Shown one piece after another: positions 52,841 to 61,372 of a DNA stretch of 64,000 nucleotides. Each line of letters begins with the position of its first letter. Within the stretch, counting starts at the first letter, position 1. The position numbers were made by a program, and so were the translations under genes. Below the pieces are notes generated by a model that was given only the letters and a program-made list of their open reading frames with translations, did not search any database and was not told the DNA's origin. The stretch spans positions 1-64,000 of the forward strand of contig JANDLU010000002.1 of assembly GCA_024330215.1 (NCBI GenBank), written 5' to 3'. The DNA is from Candidatus Gaiellasilicea maunaloa (lineage in GTDB: Bacteria > Actinomycetota > Thermoleophilia > Gaiellales > Gaiellaceae).

Positions 52841-53085
52841 CTTCTTTCGAGGAAACCCCTGCACAACGCGGATTCGTGTTGCCTGGGAAGGCGTGGGGAA
52901 CACAACACCGCGAATGAAGGGGTCCGCGGTTCGAATCGGCGCGGGAGTTTCCGTCGATCGAGACTATCCCTGCAAAACGACTATTTCTCTGCTTCAGAGG
53001 AACTCGACAGTAGCCCACCAAATGCCCATGAAGGACGCAGCGGCGGGTTCACGGCGGGTTCAGCCCAGGCTGTGTGGGAGCCGTA
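52796..53085 (+). repeat. tRNA-Thr 3'-end repeat unit, copy A
   Basis: The 49-bp core (52796-52844) runs from the 3' end of the 5' anticodon-stem strand through the loop to the tRNA end plus TCTTC and is identical to 61373-61421. After it, diverged similarity to copy B continues: the CGAGGAAA and GTTGCCT blocks, a degenerate second tRNA 3' half (52911-52945), CCCTGCAA, CGACAGTAG, a GCGGGTTC double motif (53043-53063) and a terminal GGCT...AGCC hairpin. The layout is that of attachment sites left by tRNA-targeting integration, but no integrase is present. Confidence 0.8.
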
Positions 53086-53390
53086 CCCCATGCTGCGCGC
53101 CGCCGCCTCGAACAGGAGCGGTCCGTTGTCGCGCTCGCTCACGACGACGAGCTCACCCGGCAGCACTCGGGCCTCGTCGAACAGCGTCATCAATCCGCAG
53201 CAGGACAAACACCGGTTCGCGGTTCCGGGCGACAAATCGGCGCCCGCCACCCAGCCGTGGGCTTACTACGACTTGCCGAACCTCGGGATCATCCGTCGAC
53301 CCGGTGAGGTAACTCGAGATCGGAGGAGGGCGAGGAAGAGGAGGTCGACGCCAGCCTCGCGCATCCGGTCGGCGAGATTCGCGTCCGCTC
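53085..53390 (-). pseudogene. M24 (Xaa-Pro) peptidase N-terminal fragment, frameshifted
   Basis: Pieces of a creatinase/Xaa-Pro aminopeptidase N-terminal domain appear in order but in different frames: DANLADRMREAGVDLLFLA, SSDLE, YLTG, RMIPRFGKS with a stop, AHGWVAGAD, PVFVL, and MTLFDEARVLPGELVVVSERD followed by LLFEAAARSMG. At the last piece the sequence runs into repeat copy A, and the catalytic C-terminal half is absent. It is a decayed remnant cut at the repeat junction. The rest of 52841-53436 holds only repeat sequence and this fragment. Confidence 0.75.
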
Positions 53391-53436
53391 GGTGTAGTCC
53401 AGCACGACGGGCGAGTCCAGGCGATAGCGTTGCGCC

Positions 53437-53757
53437 GTGGCCGGCGACGAGATGGAGATCTTCGACCTACGGGTCACGGTCGAACGGATCGAGGGGCGCT
53501 CGGTCTGCGGGCTCGAGGTCGGCGACTACTTCGAGCTGACCGAGTCCAGCCGTGTGCGCATCCCGCCGGGACGTTTCTTCTGTCTCTATGCGCTGCAGTC
53601 CGTGATTCCGTTGCTCCCGGCCAAGCAGCGCCGTCTGCCCGAGTCCGACTGGCTCGAGCAGGACTCGCTCGTCTGCTGTCCCGACCCCGAGGAGCGCGTG
53701 ATCATGCGCATTGAGCGGATCGGCGAGCGGACGATGCGCAGCGGCGACCTGACGTAG
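53437..53757 (+). CDS. TIGR04076-family small protein
   Basis: The protein has 106 residues from GTG 53437 (or ATG 53452). The pattern fits the TIGR04076 family as I remember it: VTVERIEGRSVCGLEVGDYFEL near the N-terminus, RFFCLYALQSVIPLLPAKQR in the middle and a late VCCPDPEERVIMRIERI. The family has conserved cysteines and unknown function. Its stop overlaps the start of the luciferase-like gene by one base. Confidence 0.75.
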   Translation: MAGDEMEIFDLRVTVERIEGRSVCGLEVGDYFELTESSRVRIPPGRFFCLYALQSVIPLLPAKQRRLPESDWLEQDSLVCCPDPEERVIMRIERIGERTMRSGDLT

Positions 53758-54659
53758 TGGAATTCGGGCTCGGGATTCAGTCGGACAAGAGCCCGGCCGA
53801 GTACGTCGAGCTCGCGCGGCTGGCCGAGTCGGGAGGCTTCGACGTCGTCTCGGTCTACCACGATCTGCTGTACCAGCCGGCGATCGCGCCGCTGCTCCTG
53901 ATCGCACAGGCGACCGAGCGCGTGCGCGTCGGCCCTGCGGCGCTGAATCCGTACACGCTCCACCCGGTGGAGATCGCTGGGCAGATCGCCGCGCTCGACC
54001 TCGTCTCGGGCGGGCGCGCCTACCTCGGCCTCGTCCAGGGCGCCTGGCTCGACGCGCTCGGTCTGCACGAGGACAGGCCCTTGACGGCGCTGCGGGAGGC
54101 CGTCACCGTGATCGGGCAACTGTTCGCAGGCGACCGCAGCGGTTTCGCGGGAGAGCGCTTCACACTCGCGCCGGGACGGGGCTTCCAGTACGAGCCTCTG
54201 CGGCGGGAGGTGCCCCTGATGCTCGGGACGTGGGGGAAGCGCACAGCCGCCTTCGCGGGCGAGGCGGGCGCTGCGGAGCTCAAGCTCGGCGGCTCGGCGA
54301 ATCCTGAGCTCGTCCCACTCGTGCGCGACTGGATCGGCTCGGACGACGTCGGCATCGTCCTCGGCGCCGTCACAGTCGTCGACGAGGACGGCGACGCCGC
54401 CCGCGCCTGCGCCCGGGCAGCGGTTGAGCTCTACCTTCCGATCGTGGCGGGCCGCGACCCGACGCTCGAGCTTGCGCCGGAAGAGGATCCGCCCCTCGAC
54501 CGTTTCGTCTTCGCCGGTACGCCCGCCGAGGTGATCGCGCACGCCGAGCGGGCCTTTGCGGCCGGAGCGTCGAGAATCGAGTTCGGGACGCCCACCGGGC
54601 TGACGACGGCGCGCGGCGTCGAGCTGCTCGCGCAGCACGTTTTGCCGCACTTCCGTTGA
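53757..54659 (+). CDS. Luciferase-like (LLM) flavin/F420 oxidoreductase
   Basis: The protein has 300 residues and a luciferase-like TIM barrel: EFGLGIQSDKSPAEYVELARLAESGGFDVVSVY at the N-terminus, VRVGPAALNPYTLHPVEIAGQIAALDLVSGGRAYLGL, and VPLMLGTWGKRTAAFAGE. Many actinobacterial members use F420; FMN use is also possible. The substrate is unknown. The GTG start shares one base with the preceding stop. Confidence 0.88.
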   Translation: MEFGLGIQSDKSPAEYVELARLAESGGFDVVSVYHDLLYQPAIAPLLLIAQATERVRVGPAALNPYTLHPVEIAGQIAALDLVSGGRAYLGLVQGAWLDALGLHEDRPLTALREAVTVIGQLFAGDRSGFAGERFTLAPGRGFQYEPLRREVPLMLGTWGKRTAAFAGEAGAAELKLGGSANPELVPLVRDWIGSDDVGIVLGAVTVVDEDGDAARACARAAVELYLPIVAGRDPTLELAPEEDPPLDRFVFAGTPAEVIAHAERAFAAGASRIEFGTPTGLTTARGVELLAQHVLPHFR

Positions 54660-54718
54660 GCACCCGTTCCCTCTAGTATCGCCGTGTCATGTCAAGTGGG
54701 GCGCCGCAAGGAGGGGCT

Positions 54719-55996
54719 GTGCAACGACGAAGGACATTTCTGTGGCTGGTCGCGCTGGCGGCGTTTGTCGCCGCTGCCTCGGCGGCCGCCGGCATCGACC
54801 GGGGCGCGCGACCCGAGAAGGTGGCGTTCCAGCTCAGGATCGGCAATGTCCTGCCCTTCACGGGCGACCTGGCGGCCTACGGCGCGAACCTCGACCAGGC
54901 CGTCAAGATCGCGGTCGCTCTCCAGAACGAGTCGCTGAAGCGGCTGAAGGTGGGTGGCATCTCGTCGAAGCTCGTGGCGTCGGAGGACGGGCAGACTCAG
55001 GCCGCCGCCTCGGTCGAGGCCGCGACGAAGCTCGTCAAGGTCGACAAGGTGAACGTCGTGATCGGGGAGATGGCTTCCGGCGCGACGATTCCCGTCGCCC
55101 AGTCGGTCACGATCCCGAACAGGATCGTGCAGATCACGCCGACCTCGACCGCGCCACAGATCACGTCGATCAAGGACAACGGCTACCTGTGGCGGATCCT
55201 CGCGTCGGACGAGCTGCAGGGCCGCGTGCTCGCCCAGGCCGCCGTGGGCGCGTTCGGCAAGGGCGCGACCGTCAACGTCGGCGCGCGCAACGACGCTTTC
55301 GGCACCGCGCTGAAGCAGCTGTTCGTCGCGCAGTACACGAAGCTCGGCGGCAAGGTTGGGGCGCAGGTCTCGTGGAACCCGACCCAAGCGACCTTCGACA
55401 GCGAGGCGGGCAAGCTCGTCGACGGCGACCCGAAGGGCTTCGTCATGATCGACTTCCCGGAGACGTTCGAAAAGATGGCGCCGGCGCTCGTGCGGACCGG
55501 CAAATGGAGCCCCGCGAAGACGCTGATGACGGAGGCGATGCGCAACGCGGACGTCCTGAAGAAGATCGGCGGCCCGGCCGTGGAAGGGCTGCGCGGCACC
55601 GCTCCGACCTCGCAGGGTGCGCCGGCGCGCGCCGCTTTCGACCGCCTCTTCAAGCAGCGCGCGAAGGGAGCGAAGGCCTACACCGGCTTCGAGGGCTCGG
55701 CGTTCGACGCGGCCAACCTGGCGTTCCTGGCGGCGGTCAAGGCGAAGTCGTCGAACCCCGCGCGGATCAAGACACAGCTCCGCGCGGTCTCCGGGCCGCC
55801 CGGTATCAAGGTGACGTTCAGGCAGATGGACAAGGCGATCCGGCTCCTGCTTGCCGGCAAGGACGTCGACTACGAGGGCGCCTGGGGCCCGACCGACTGG
55901 GACAAGAACGGCGATCCCGGCTCGGCGGTATTCGAGATCTGGAAGTACGGAGGCGGCTCGATCACCACCTCGAAGATCATCACCTTCCGCGGCTAG
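54719..55996 (+). CDS. Branched-chain amino-acid ABC transporter substrate-binding protein (LivJ-like)
   Basis: The protein has 425 residues from GTG 54719, chosen because AAGGAGGGG lies just upstream and a signal peptide follows (RRRTFLWLVALAAFVAAASAAAG). ATG 54689 is an alternative. The Peripla_BP_6 domain is clear: LRIGNVLPFTGDLAAYGANLDQAVKIAV, VVIGEMASGATIPVAQSVTIPNRIVQITPTSTAP. There is no lipobox. The cognate permeases and ATPases (livHMGF) lie just downstream on the opposite strand. Confidence 0.92.
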   Translation: MQRRRTFLWLVALAAFVAAASAAAGIDRGARPEKVAFQLRIGNVLPFTGDLAAYGANLDQAVKIAVALQNESLKRLKVGGISSKLVASEDGQTQAAASVEAATKLVKVDKVNVVIGEMASGATIPVAQSVTIPNRIVQITPTSTAPQITSIKDNGYLWRILASDELQGRVLAQAAVGAFGKGATVNVGARNDAFGTALKQLFVAQYTKLGGKVGAQVSWNPTQATFDSEAGKLVDGDPKGFVMIDFPETFEKMAPALVRTGKWSPAKTLMTEAMRNADVLKKIGGPAVEGLRGTAPTSQGAPARAAFDRLFKQRAKGAKAYTGFEGSAFDAANLAFLAAVKAKSSNPARIKTQLRAVSGPPGIKVTFRQMDKAIRLLLAGKDVDYEGAWGPTDWDKNGDPGSAVFEIWKYGGGSITTSKIITFRG

Positions 55997-56267
55997 ATGA
56001 GGGAACGTTTCCGGGACGGCGGCGGCTTCGAGGAAGCCGCCGCCTACTCCCGCGCGGCCCGGCACGGAGACGTGATCGCCGTCAGCGGGACCGCGGCAAT
56101 CGGACCGGACGGAGCGGCGCTCCATCCCGGCGACACGTACGGGCAGACGCGCGAGGCGATCGCGCGGGCGCTTGCCGCGGCGGCCGAGCTATGTCGCCGG
56201 CTTCATCCCGCCCGGAGTGCTCGTCGAGGTGGAGCTCGACGCGGTCCTCGCGGCGCCGCCCAGGTAG
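55997..56267 (+). pseudogene. RidA-family gene with internal deletion
   Basis: The N-terminal 64 residues read as RidA/YjgF (AAYSRAARHGDVIAVSGTAAIGPDGAALHPGDTYGQTREAIARAL). At about 56189 the frame shifts, and the next frame gives a RidA C-terminus (YVAGFIPPGVLVEVELDAVLA) ending at TAG 56265-56267. About 35-40 residues of the middle, including the conserved C-terminal-half arginine region, are missing. The deletion point coincides with the stop codon of convergent livF. RidA hydrolyses reactive imines. Confidence 0.75.
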
Positions 56268-56965
56268 AGCTCGGCCACCTTCGGGTCGTGCAGCAGGCCG
56301 CTGCCCGTTCCCTCGTAGCGGTTGCGGCCTAGCTCGAGCACGTAGCCCCGGTCTGCGAGCGCGAGCGCACGGCGCGCGTTCTGCTCGACGATCACGATGG
56401 CGATCCCGAGCTCGCGGATCTCGGCGAGTTTGGCGAAGACCTCGTCCATCGCGCGCGGTGCGAGCCCGGCGGACGGCTCGTCGAGCAGGAGCAGTCGCGG
56501 CCCGGTCACGAGCGCGCGCGCGAGTGCTACGAGCTTGCGCTGGCCGCCGGAAAGGGTGCCAGCGCGCTGGCGGCGCCGCTCGCGCAGCAGTGGAAAGAGC
56601 TTGTGGAGGCGCGCGACCGCGTCGGGTCGTTCGCCGCGCGGGAGCACGCTGGCTGCGACGGCGAGGTTCTCGGCGATCGAGAGGCTCGGGAAGACGTTGT
56701 CCTGCTGGGGGACGAAGTTGAGGCCGAGCGCCGTCAGCTCGTGAGCCCGCTTGCGCGTCACGTCGTCTCCGTCGTAGCGGACGATTCCGCCGCCGACGTG
56801 CACCAGGCCGTAGACCGCTTTCAGCAGCGTCGACTTGCCGGCGCCGTTCGGCCCGATCACCGCGACGATCTCGCCGGGAGCCGCCTCGAGCGAGACGCCG
56901 TGGAGGACGGCTACCTGCTCGTAGCCGGCCTCGAGCCCCTCGACCTCGAGCAGCGGCCGACTCAC
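56189..56965 (-). CDS. livF: Branched-chain amino-acid ABC ATPase LivF
   Basis: The protein has 258 residues. Walker A is GPNGAGKSTLL, the signature is LSGGQRKLVALARAL, and Walker B is LLLLDEPSAGLAP. The normal LivF end (VAELYLGG) is followed by about 20 extra Ser/Thr-rich residues that are antisense to the RidA remnant, so the tail is probably a product of the deletion there. It overlaps livG by 4 bases. Confidence 0.92.
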   Translation of the reverse strand: MSRPLLEVEGLEAGYEQVAVLHGVSLEAAPGEIVAVIGPNGAGKSTLLKAVYGLVHVGGGIVRYDGDDVTRKRAHELTALGLNFVPQQDNVFPSLSIAENLAVAASVLPRGERPDAVARLHKLFPLLRERRRQRAGTLSGGQRKLVALARALVTGPRLLLLDEPSAGLAPRAMDEVFAKLAEIRELGIAIVIVEQNARRALALADRGYVLELGRNRYEGTGSGLLHDPKVAELYLGGAARTASSSTSTSTPGGMKPAT

Positions 56966-57726
56966 CCCTGCGCGCCCAGGTAGGCGTCGACGACCCGCTC
57001 GTCGCGGCGCACCTCGTCCGGTGTCCCAACGGTGAGGATCCGTCCCTCGTTCATCACGACGACGGTGTCGCTCGCGCGCATGACGAGGTCGAGATCGTGC
57101 TCGATCAGGAGGAACGCGACGCCGCGCTCCTCGCGCAGCTCGAGGATGTGCTCGAGCAGCTGCCCACCGAGGGTCGGGTTGACGCCGGCCATCGGCTCGT
57201 CGAGCAGGATCAGGCGCGGCTCCGTCATCAACACGCGTGCGAAGTCGAGCAGCTTCCGCTCGCCGCCGGAGAGCGTGCCCGCGTATTCGTCCGCGTGGCG
57301 GTCCAGCCGGACGAGCTCGAGGAGCCGGCGCGCCTCGCGCTCGGCGGCCGCCTCGTGCGAGCGGACCGCGCGCGGCGTCGCGAAGACCCGGCCGAGGCGC
57401 TCACCGGGGTGGTGCGGCGCTGCCAGCAGCACGTTCTCGAGCACCGACAGCTTCGTCAGCGCCCGCGGGGTCTGGAAGGTGCGGACGAGTCCCGCTCGCG
57501 CGATCCGGTGCGGCGTCCGCCGTTGCATCGCCCGCCCCGCGAACCGGACTGTGCCCCGCTCGGCGCGCAAGAAGCCGGAGACGATGTTGAAGAGGGTCGA
57601 CTTCCCGGCGCCGTTGGGTCCGATCAGCGCCGTGATCGATCCTGCCGCGACGTCGAAGGACGCCTCGTCGACGGCGCGGACGCCGCCGAAGCTGCGCGTC
57701 AGGCCCCGTACCTCGAGCAAGGTCAT
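56962..57726 (-). CDS. livG: Branched-chain amino-acid ABC ATPase LivG
   Basis: The protein has 254 residues. Walker A is GPNGAGKSTLFN, the signature is LSGGERKLLDFARVL, and Walker B is LILLDEPMAGVNP. The N-terminus LLEVRGLTRSFGGVRAVDEASFDV is typical of LivG. It overlaps livM and livF by 4 bases each in the operon. Confidence 0.94.
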   Translation of the reverse strand: MTLLEVRGLTRSFGGVRAVDEASFDVAAGSITALIGPNGAGKSTLFNIVSGFLRAERGTVRFAGRAMQRRTPHRIARAGLVRTFQTPRALTKLSVLENVLLAAPHHPGERLGRVFATPRAVRSHEAAAEREARRLLELVRLDRHADEYAGTLSGGERKLLDFARVLMTEPRLILLDEPMAGVNPTLGGQLLEHILELREERGVAFLLIEHDLDLVMRASDTVVVMNEGRILTVGTPDEVRRDERVVDAYLGAQG

Positions 57727-58688
57727 TCGAGCACCATCTCGTCGCGCTTCCCGAAGAGTCCCTGCGGGCGGAACGCCATCAGGGCGATCAGGATCACCCC
57801 GATCACCGCGAGCCGGAGGTATGCGCGGTCGGCCGAGTCGAAGTAGCTGAACGGGGGGAAGTCGAAGAAGCGCGTGCCGGCGTAGATGACACCGAAGAGG
57901 ATCGCCCCGACCGGGACAGCCCAGGTCCGGGCGGTCCCGCCAAGGATGACGATCGTGTAGGCGAAGAAGGTGACGAGCGGCGCGAAGTCATCCGGGCTGA
58001 AGAAGGAGAACTGCCACGCGTAGAAGAGCCCCGCGACCGCGCCGAGCACGGCCCCGACAGCGAGGGACTGGAGCTTGTACGAGAAGACGTTCTTGCCGAG
58101 TGAGGCGGCCGCGTCCTCGTCCTCCCTGATCGAGCGCAGCACGCGGCCCCAGGGCGAGCGCACCGCAAGGTGCAGGAGCACGAGCAGCACGAGTGCCGCG
58201 CTCCACACGAGCACGAGCATCGTCACGTCCTTCGAGCCGAGGTGGAGCCAGGCCTGGGCCCGCGTCTGGAAGCGCTGCCAGCTCTCGTCGTACTGCGCCG
58301 CGGCGCCCGCGCCCGCGAGGTTGATCGTCCCCTGCGAGCCGCCGGTCAGCCGGTCCTCGTTGAGCGCGACGTAGCGCACGATCTCGCTGAAGGCGATTGT
58401 CGTGATCGCGAAGTAGTCGGCGCGCAGGCGAAGCGTGGGTAGCCCGAGTAGGAGCCCGGCGAGGATCGAGACGCCGATCGCGATCACGGCAGCCGCCCAC
58501 ATGCCGATGCCGGTCTTCACCGTCAGGATCGCCATCGTGTAGGCGCCGATCGCCATGAAGGCGACGTGGCCGAAGTTGAGCAGGCCTGTGTAACCGAACT
58601 GCACCTGGACTCCGAGCCCGAAGATCGTGTAGATCCCGGCGACGACGCCCACGAACGCCCAGAATTCCCCGCTCAGGACCGTGCTCAC
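57723..58688 (-). CDS. livM: Branched-chain amino-acid ABC permease LivM
   Basis: The protein has 321 residues from GTG 58688, which overlaps the livH stop (GTGA). About nine helices are predicted. LivM features are VQVQFGYTGLLNFGHVAFMAIGAYTMAIL, the loop ADYFAITTIAFSEIVRYVALN and VRSPWGRVLRSIREDEDAAASLGKN. A frame extension upstream of this start is antisense and without similarity. Confidence 0.93.
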   Translation of the reverse strand: MSTVLSGEFWAFVGVVAGIYTIFGLGVQVQFGYTGLLNFGHVAFMAIGAYTMAILTVKTGIGMWAAAVIAIGVSILAGLLLGLPTLRLRADYFAITTIAFSEIVRYVALNEDRLTGGSQGTINLAGAGAAAQYDESWQRFQTRAQAWLHLGSKDVTMLVLVWSAALVLLVLLHLAVRSPWGRVLRSIREDEDAAASLGKNVFSYKLQSLAVGAVLGAVAGLFYAWQFSFFSPDDFAPLVTFFAYTIVILGGTARTWAVPVGAILFGVIYAGTRFFDFPPFSYFDSADRAYLRLAVIGVILIALMAFRPQGLFGKRDEMVLE

Positions 58689-59569
58689 AGCAGTCGCTCC
58701 TTGCCGAGCAGCCCCTGCGGCCGGACGAGCAAAACGCCGATCAGGAGCACGAACGCGACCACCGGCTTGTAGACCGGGTTGACGCCGCCCGCGAGCTCCT
58801 CCCACGTCGAGAGCTCCATCGCCACGCCGAGCAAGAGGCCGCCGACGAGTGCGCCGTAGGCGCTCCCGATCCCGCCGAGCACGACCGCCGCGAAGATCGG
58901 GAGCAGCAGCTGGAAGCCCGTGTTCGGCGTGAACGACGCCTGCACGAGCCCCTGCAGAACGCCCGCGAGGCCGGCGAGCGCACCTGCCAGCAACCATGTG
59001 TAGACGACGACGCGGTCGACGTTCACGCCGGCGATAGAGGCGAGCGCACGGTCGTCCGCGAGCGCGCGCATCTTGCGGCCGAGCGCGGTACGCGCGAGCA
59101 GGAGGCCGACGAGCACGATCGCGACGGCGCCGACGACGATCGCCGCCCCCTGGCTGCCGCCGAGGCGGACGCTGCCGACCACGTAGACCTTGAACGGATC
59201 GACCGCGTAGCTGCGAGGCTCGGCTCCGGCGACCAGGAAGAGGACGTGGCGTAGCAGCAGCGCCAGACCGATCGACGTGATGAAGAGCGACATGAAGCCG
59301 GCGCCGCGCCTGCGCATCGGGCGCCAGAGCGCGAACTCGAGCACGAGGGCCAACAGCGCGGTCGCGACGATCGCGACGATTGTGGCGACGAGCATCCGCT
59401 CGCCGTAGCGGACGTTCGCGGCGACGCCCACGAACGCGCCGAAGGTGAGGTAGTCACCGTGCGCGAAGTTGACGATGCGCAGGATCTCGTAGACGAGCGA
59501 GACCCCGACCGCAGCGATCGCGATCACCGAGCCGGCGACGAGACCGTTCGCAAGCAGCTGCAGGAACAT
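58685..59569 (-). CDS. livH: Branched-chain amino-acid ABC permease LivH
   Basis: The protein has 294 residues and about eight helices: FLQLLANGLVAGSVIAIAAVGVSLVYEILRIVNFAHGDYLTFGAF and the EAA-like ALGRKMRALADDRALASIAGVNVD. The ATG at 59569 follows the stop of the FAD oxidase with no gap. Operon order: FAD oxidase, livH, livM, livG, livF. Confidence 0.94.
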   Translation of the reverse strand: MFLQLLANGLVAGSVIAIAAVGVSLVYEILRIVNFAHGDYLTFGAFVGVAANVRYGERMLVATIVAIVATALLALVLEFALWRPMRRRGAGFMSLFITSIGLALLLRHVLFLVAGAEPRSYAVDPFKVYVVGSVRLGGSQGAAIVVGAVAIVLVGLLLARTALGRKMRALADDRALASIAGVNVDRVVVYTWLLAGALAGLAGVLQGLVQASFTPNTGFQLLLPIFAAVVLGGIGSAYGALVGGLLLGVAMELSTWEELAGGVNPVYKPVVAFVLLIGVLLVRPQGLLGKERLL

Positions 59570-60691
59570 CTAGACGACCTGGGGCTCGGGGAGCAGCCGC
59601 GCCTCGGCGAAGCGGCGAGCGTCGAGCACGCGCAGCGCCTCGTCTTCGCGTCCGAGCGCGATCGCCTCCGCGATGATCCGGCCGACCGCCGGCGCGAGCA
59701 TGAATCCGTGGCCGCTGAAGCCGGCTGCGACCCAGAGCCCCGGCCGCACCTCGCCGAGGATCGCCTGGTGATCCGGCGTCACGTCGTAGAAGCCCTCGAC
59801 GAGCAGCGGCAGCGCGACGAACTCGAGCGTCGGCAGCAGCGTCTCGACGCACTCACGCACATGGCGCCGCCAGCCGTCGCGTTCGAGGCCGGGGTCGCCG
59901 GCGGCAGTGAGATCGCTGGCGAGCACGCGGCCGTCGGCCAGCTGCTTGGCTGCGAAGTGACGCTCCGGCGAGATCACGAGCGGCTCGAGCAGACGCTCGC
60001 GGATCGGCTCGCTCAGGAAGAGGTAGCGCGCCTCCCGTTCGATCGGCAACTCCGGGAGCAGCGCGCGCGACTCCCAGCCCGCGGCCACCACGACCTTCGC
60101 AGCAGTGGTGCTCGTTCCGTCTGCGAAGGCGAGCTCCCACCCGGCCCCCTCCTCCCTGAGGCCGACGACGCCGGCGCGGACGACGGAGGCGCGCTCCCCG
60201 AGCGCCTCGAGCACCGCCTGGGGACGATCGAGGTAGCCGTCCTCGGCACACCACGCGGCGCCCGCGAGCGAGGACGGGTCGAGACCCGGGACGAGCCGCG
60301 CCGCCTCGTCGGGCTCGACGATCCGTGAGGCGATGCCGAGCTCGTTCTGAAGCGCGATGTTCGCAGCGAGTCGTGCCCGCGTCTCCCCGGAATGGGCGAG
60401 GAAGAGGTAGCCGCACGCCCGGAAGCCGGGGTCGACCCGCATCTCTAGCCGGGCCTGCGCATCTCGGTAGGTCGCGAGCGACTCGCGCGCGAGCAGGCAG
60501 TTGACGGCCGTGCCCCACTGCTGGCGGATCCCGCCCGGCTGCACCCCGGACGCGCCGGCCGCGATCCCGGTCCGCTCGTACACGGTGACGGCGTCGACCC
60601 CCAGGCGGCTCAGCTCGTGCGCGACGAAGAGCCCTGTTACCCCCGCGCCCACGACGGCGACCTCCCCGACCGGACTGGGCCGCCCCGGCAC
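59570..60691 (-). CDS. FAD-dependent amino-acid/amine oxidoreductase (DAO family)
   Basis: The protein has 373 residues. The Rossmann FAD motif is VAVVGAGVTGLFVAHELSRLG (about 10-30), then SGVQPGGIRQQWG and the C-terminal FAD contact GLWVAAGFSGHGFMLAPAVGR. The D-amino-acid-oxidase/sarcosine-oxidase/glycine-oxidase group oxidises amines to imines. Its position before livHMGF and near two RidA remnants (imine hydrolases) fits oxidation of an imported amino compound. It starts with GTG 60691, with AGGAG 8 bases upstream. Confidence 0.92.
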   Translation of the reverse strand: MPGRPSPVGEVAVVGAGVTGLFVAHELSRLGVDAVTVYERTGIAAGASGVQPGGIRQQWGTAVNCLLARESLATYRDAQARLEMRVDPGFRACGYLFLAHSGETRARLAANIALQNELGIASRIVEPDEAARLVPGLDPSSLAGAAWCAEDGYLDRPQAVLEALGERASVVRAGVVGLREEGAGWELAFADGTSTTAAKVVVAAGWESRALLPELPIEREARYLFLSEPIRERLLEPLVISPERHFAAKQLADGRVLASDLTAAGDPGLERDGWRRHVRECVETLLPTLEFVALPLLVEGFYDVTPDHQAILGEVRPGLWVAAGFSGHGFMLAPAVGRIIAEAIALGREDEALRVLDARRFAEARLLPEPQVV

Positions 60692-60714
60692 GCTGCAGCT
60701 CCTACCGGCGGGCG

Positions 60715-61107
60715 TTGGTCTCGATGGGCGCCACGGCGGAGAGCCTACTCACTGGCTACACGGACTGTTTCGATCGTAGAACGACGGGTGCCGGGCTTCG
60801 CCGGGGGCGAGTAGTCGACGTCTACGCGGAGAAGGGCTCAGGCCTCGAGACGCTCGTCGGGCTCGGGCTGCCGGACCTGGCAGTCGGTCAGCTCCTGACC
60901 GACGAGACGATCTTCATCACCCGCGACGGCGACATCAACCAGGAAGACCTGACCAACGACGCGGTCGGTGCATGGCGTGCGATGGCCTGCTTCCACTTCA
61001 GCCTGACCGACAACCCGGGCGTCGATCACTTCGCTCTGCCGAACAACCCGGCTGTCCTCTCCCGCCTGATCGCCGACGCGAACCGGCCTCGCTCGGCCTG
61101 CCCGTAG
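60715..61107 (+). CDS. Hypothetical ORF, possibly a gene remnant
   Basis: The open frame has 130 residues. The second half (about 36-125: VYAEKGSGLETLVGLGLPDLAVGQLLTDETIF ... ALPNNPAVLSRLIADANR) has protein-like composition, while the first 35 residues do not. No family is recognised. It lies between the FAD oxidase and the second tRNA-derived repeat, next to other decayed genes, so it may be the 3' end of a lost gene. The stretch 61108-61288 behind it shows nothing I can support. Confidence 0.35.
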   Translation: MVSMGATAESLLTGYTDCFDRRTTGAGLRRGRVVDVYAEKGSGLETLVGLGLPDLAVGQLLTDETIFITRDGDINQEDLTNDAVGAWRAMACFHFSLTDNPGVDHFALPNNPAVLSRLIADANRPRSACP

Positions 61108-61294
61108 CTCCGTCAGGTCCCGTCGACTGATTCCTCGTTCGCGTCGGCAGATGAAGACCCGAGCTCCGGCCGGCGATCTGCGCGGGCTAGCTGCACAGTC
61201 GGGCCACGCAATCCATTGGCGTGCAAGCCCTGACGACCCGGCTGTGCAAGCGGCTCCCCGCTCACGACGAGGGTCTAACCGATGGCGTGCAATA

Positions 61295-61315
61295 GCGGGT
61301 TCACGGCGGGTTCAG
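61295..61315 (+). repeat. Orphan copy of repeat-unit tail motif
   Basis: This 21-bp segment (two GCGGGTTC-type half-repeats ending GTTCAG) is identical to 53043-53063 in copy A and similar to 61600-61620 in copy B. It stands just before copy B without the rest of a unit, suggesting the tail of a third, eroded unit. Confidence 0.7.
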
Positions 61316-61372
61316 ACCCACCCACGAACGGCGTAATACCCAATTTGCAGGGTTTTCCCGGTGTCACCATCA

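Noticed and set aside
52911-52945. Third tRNA in copy A
   Set aside because: Degenerate T-arm-like half only; no cloverleaf can be drawn.
52779-53021. Minus-strand small ORF over tRNA-Thr containing TRGLEPRTPSL
   Set aside because: This is the well-known false protein obtained by translating tRNA complement; the DNA is tRNA and repeat.
52845-61372. Prophage or ICE
   Set aside because: No integrase, excisionase, replication, conjugation or structural genes; only the flanking tRNA repeat suggests past integration.
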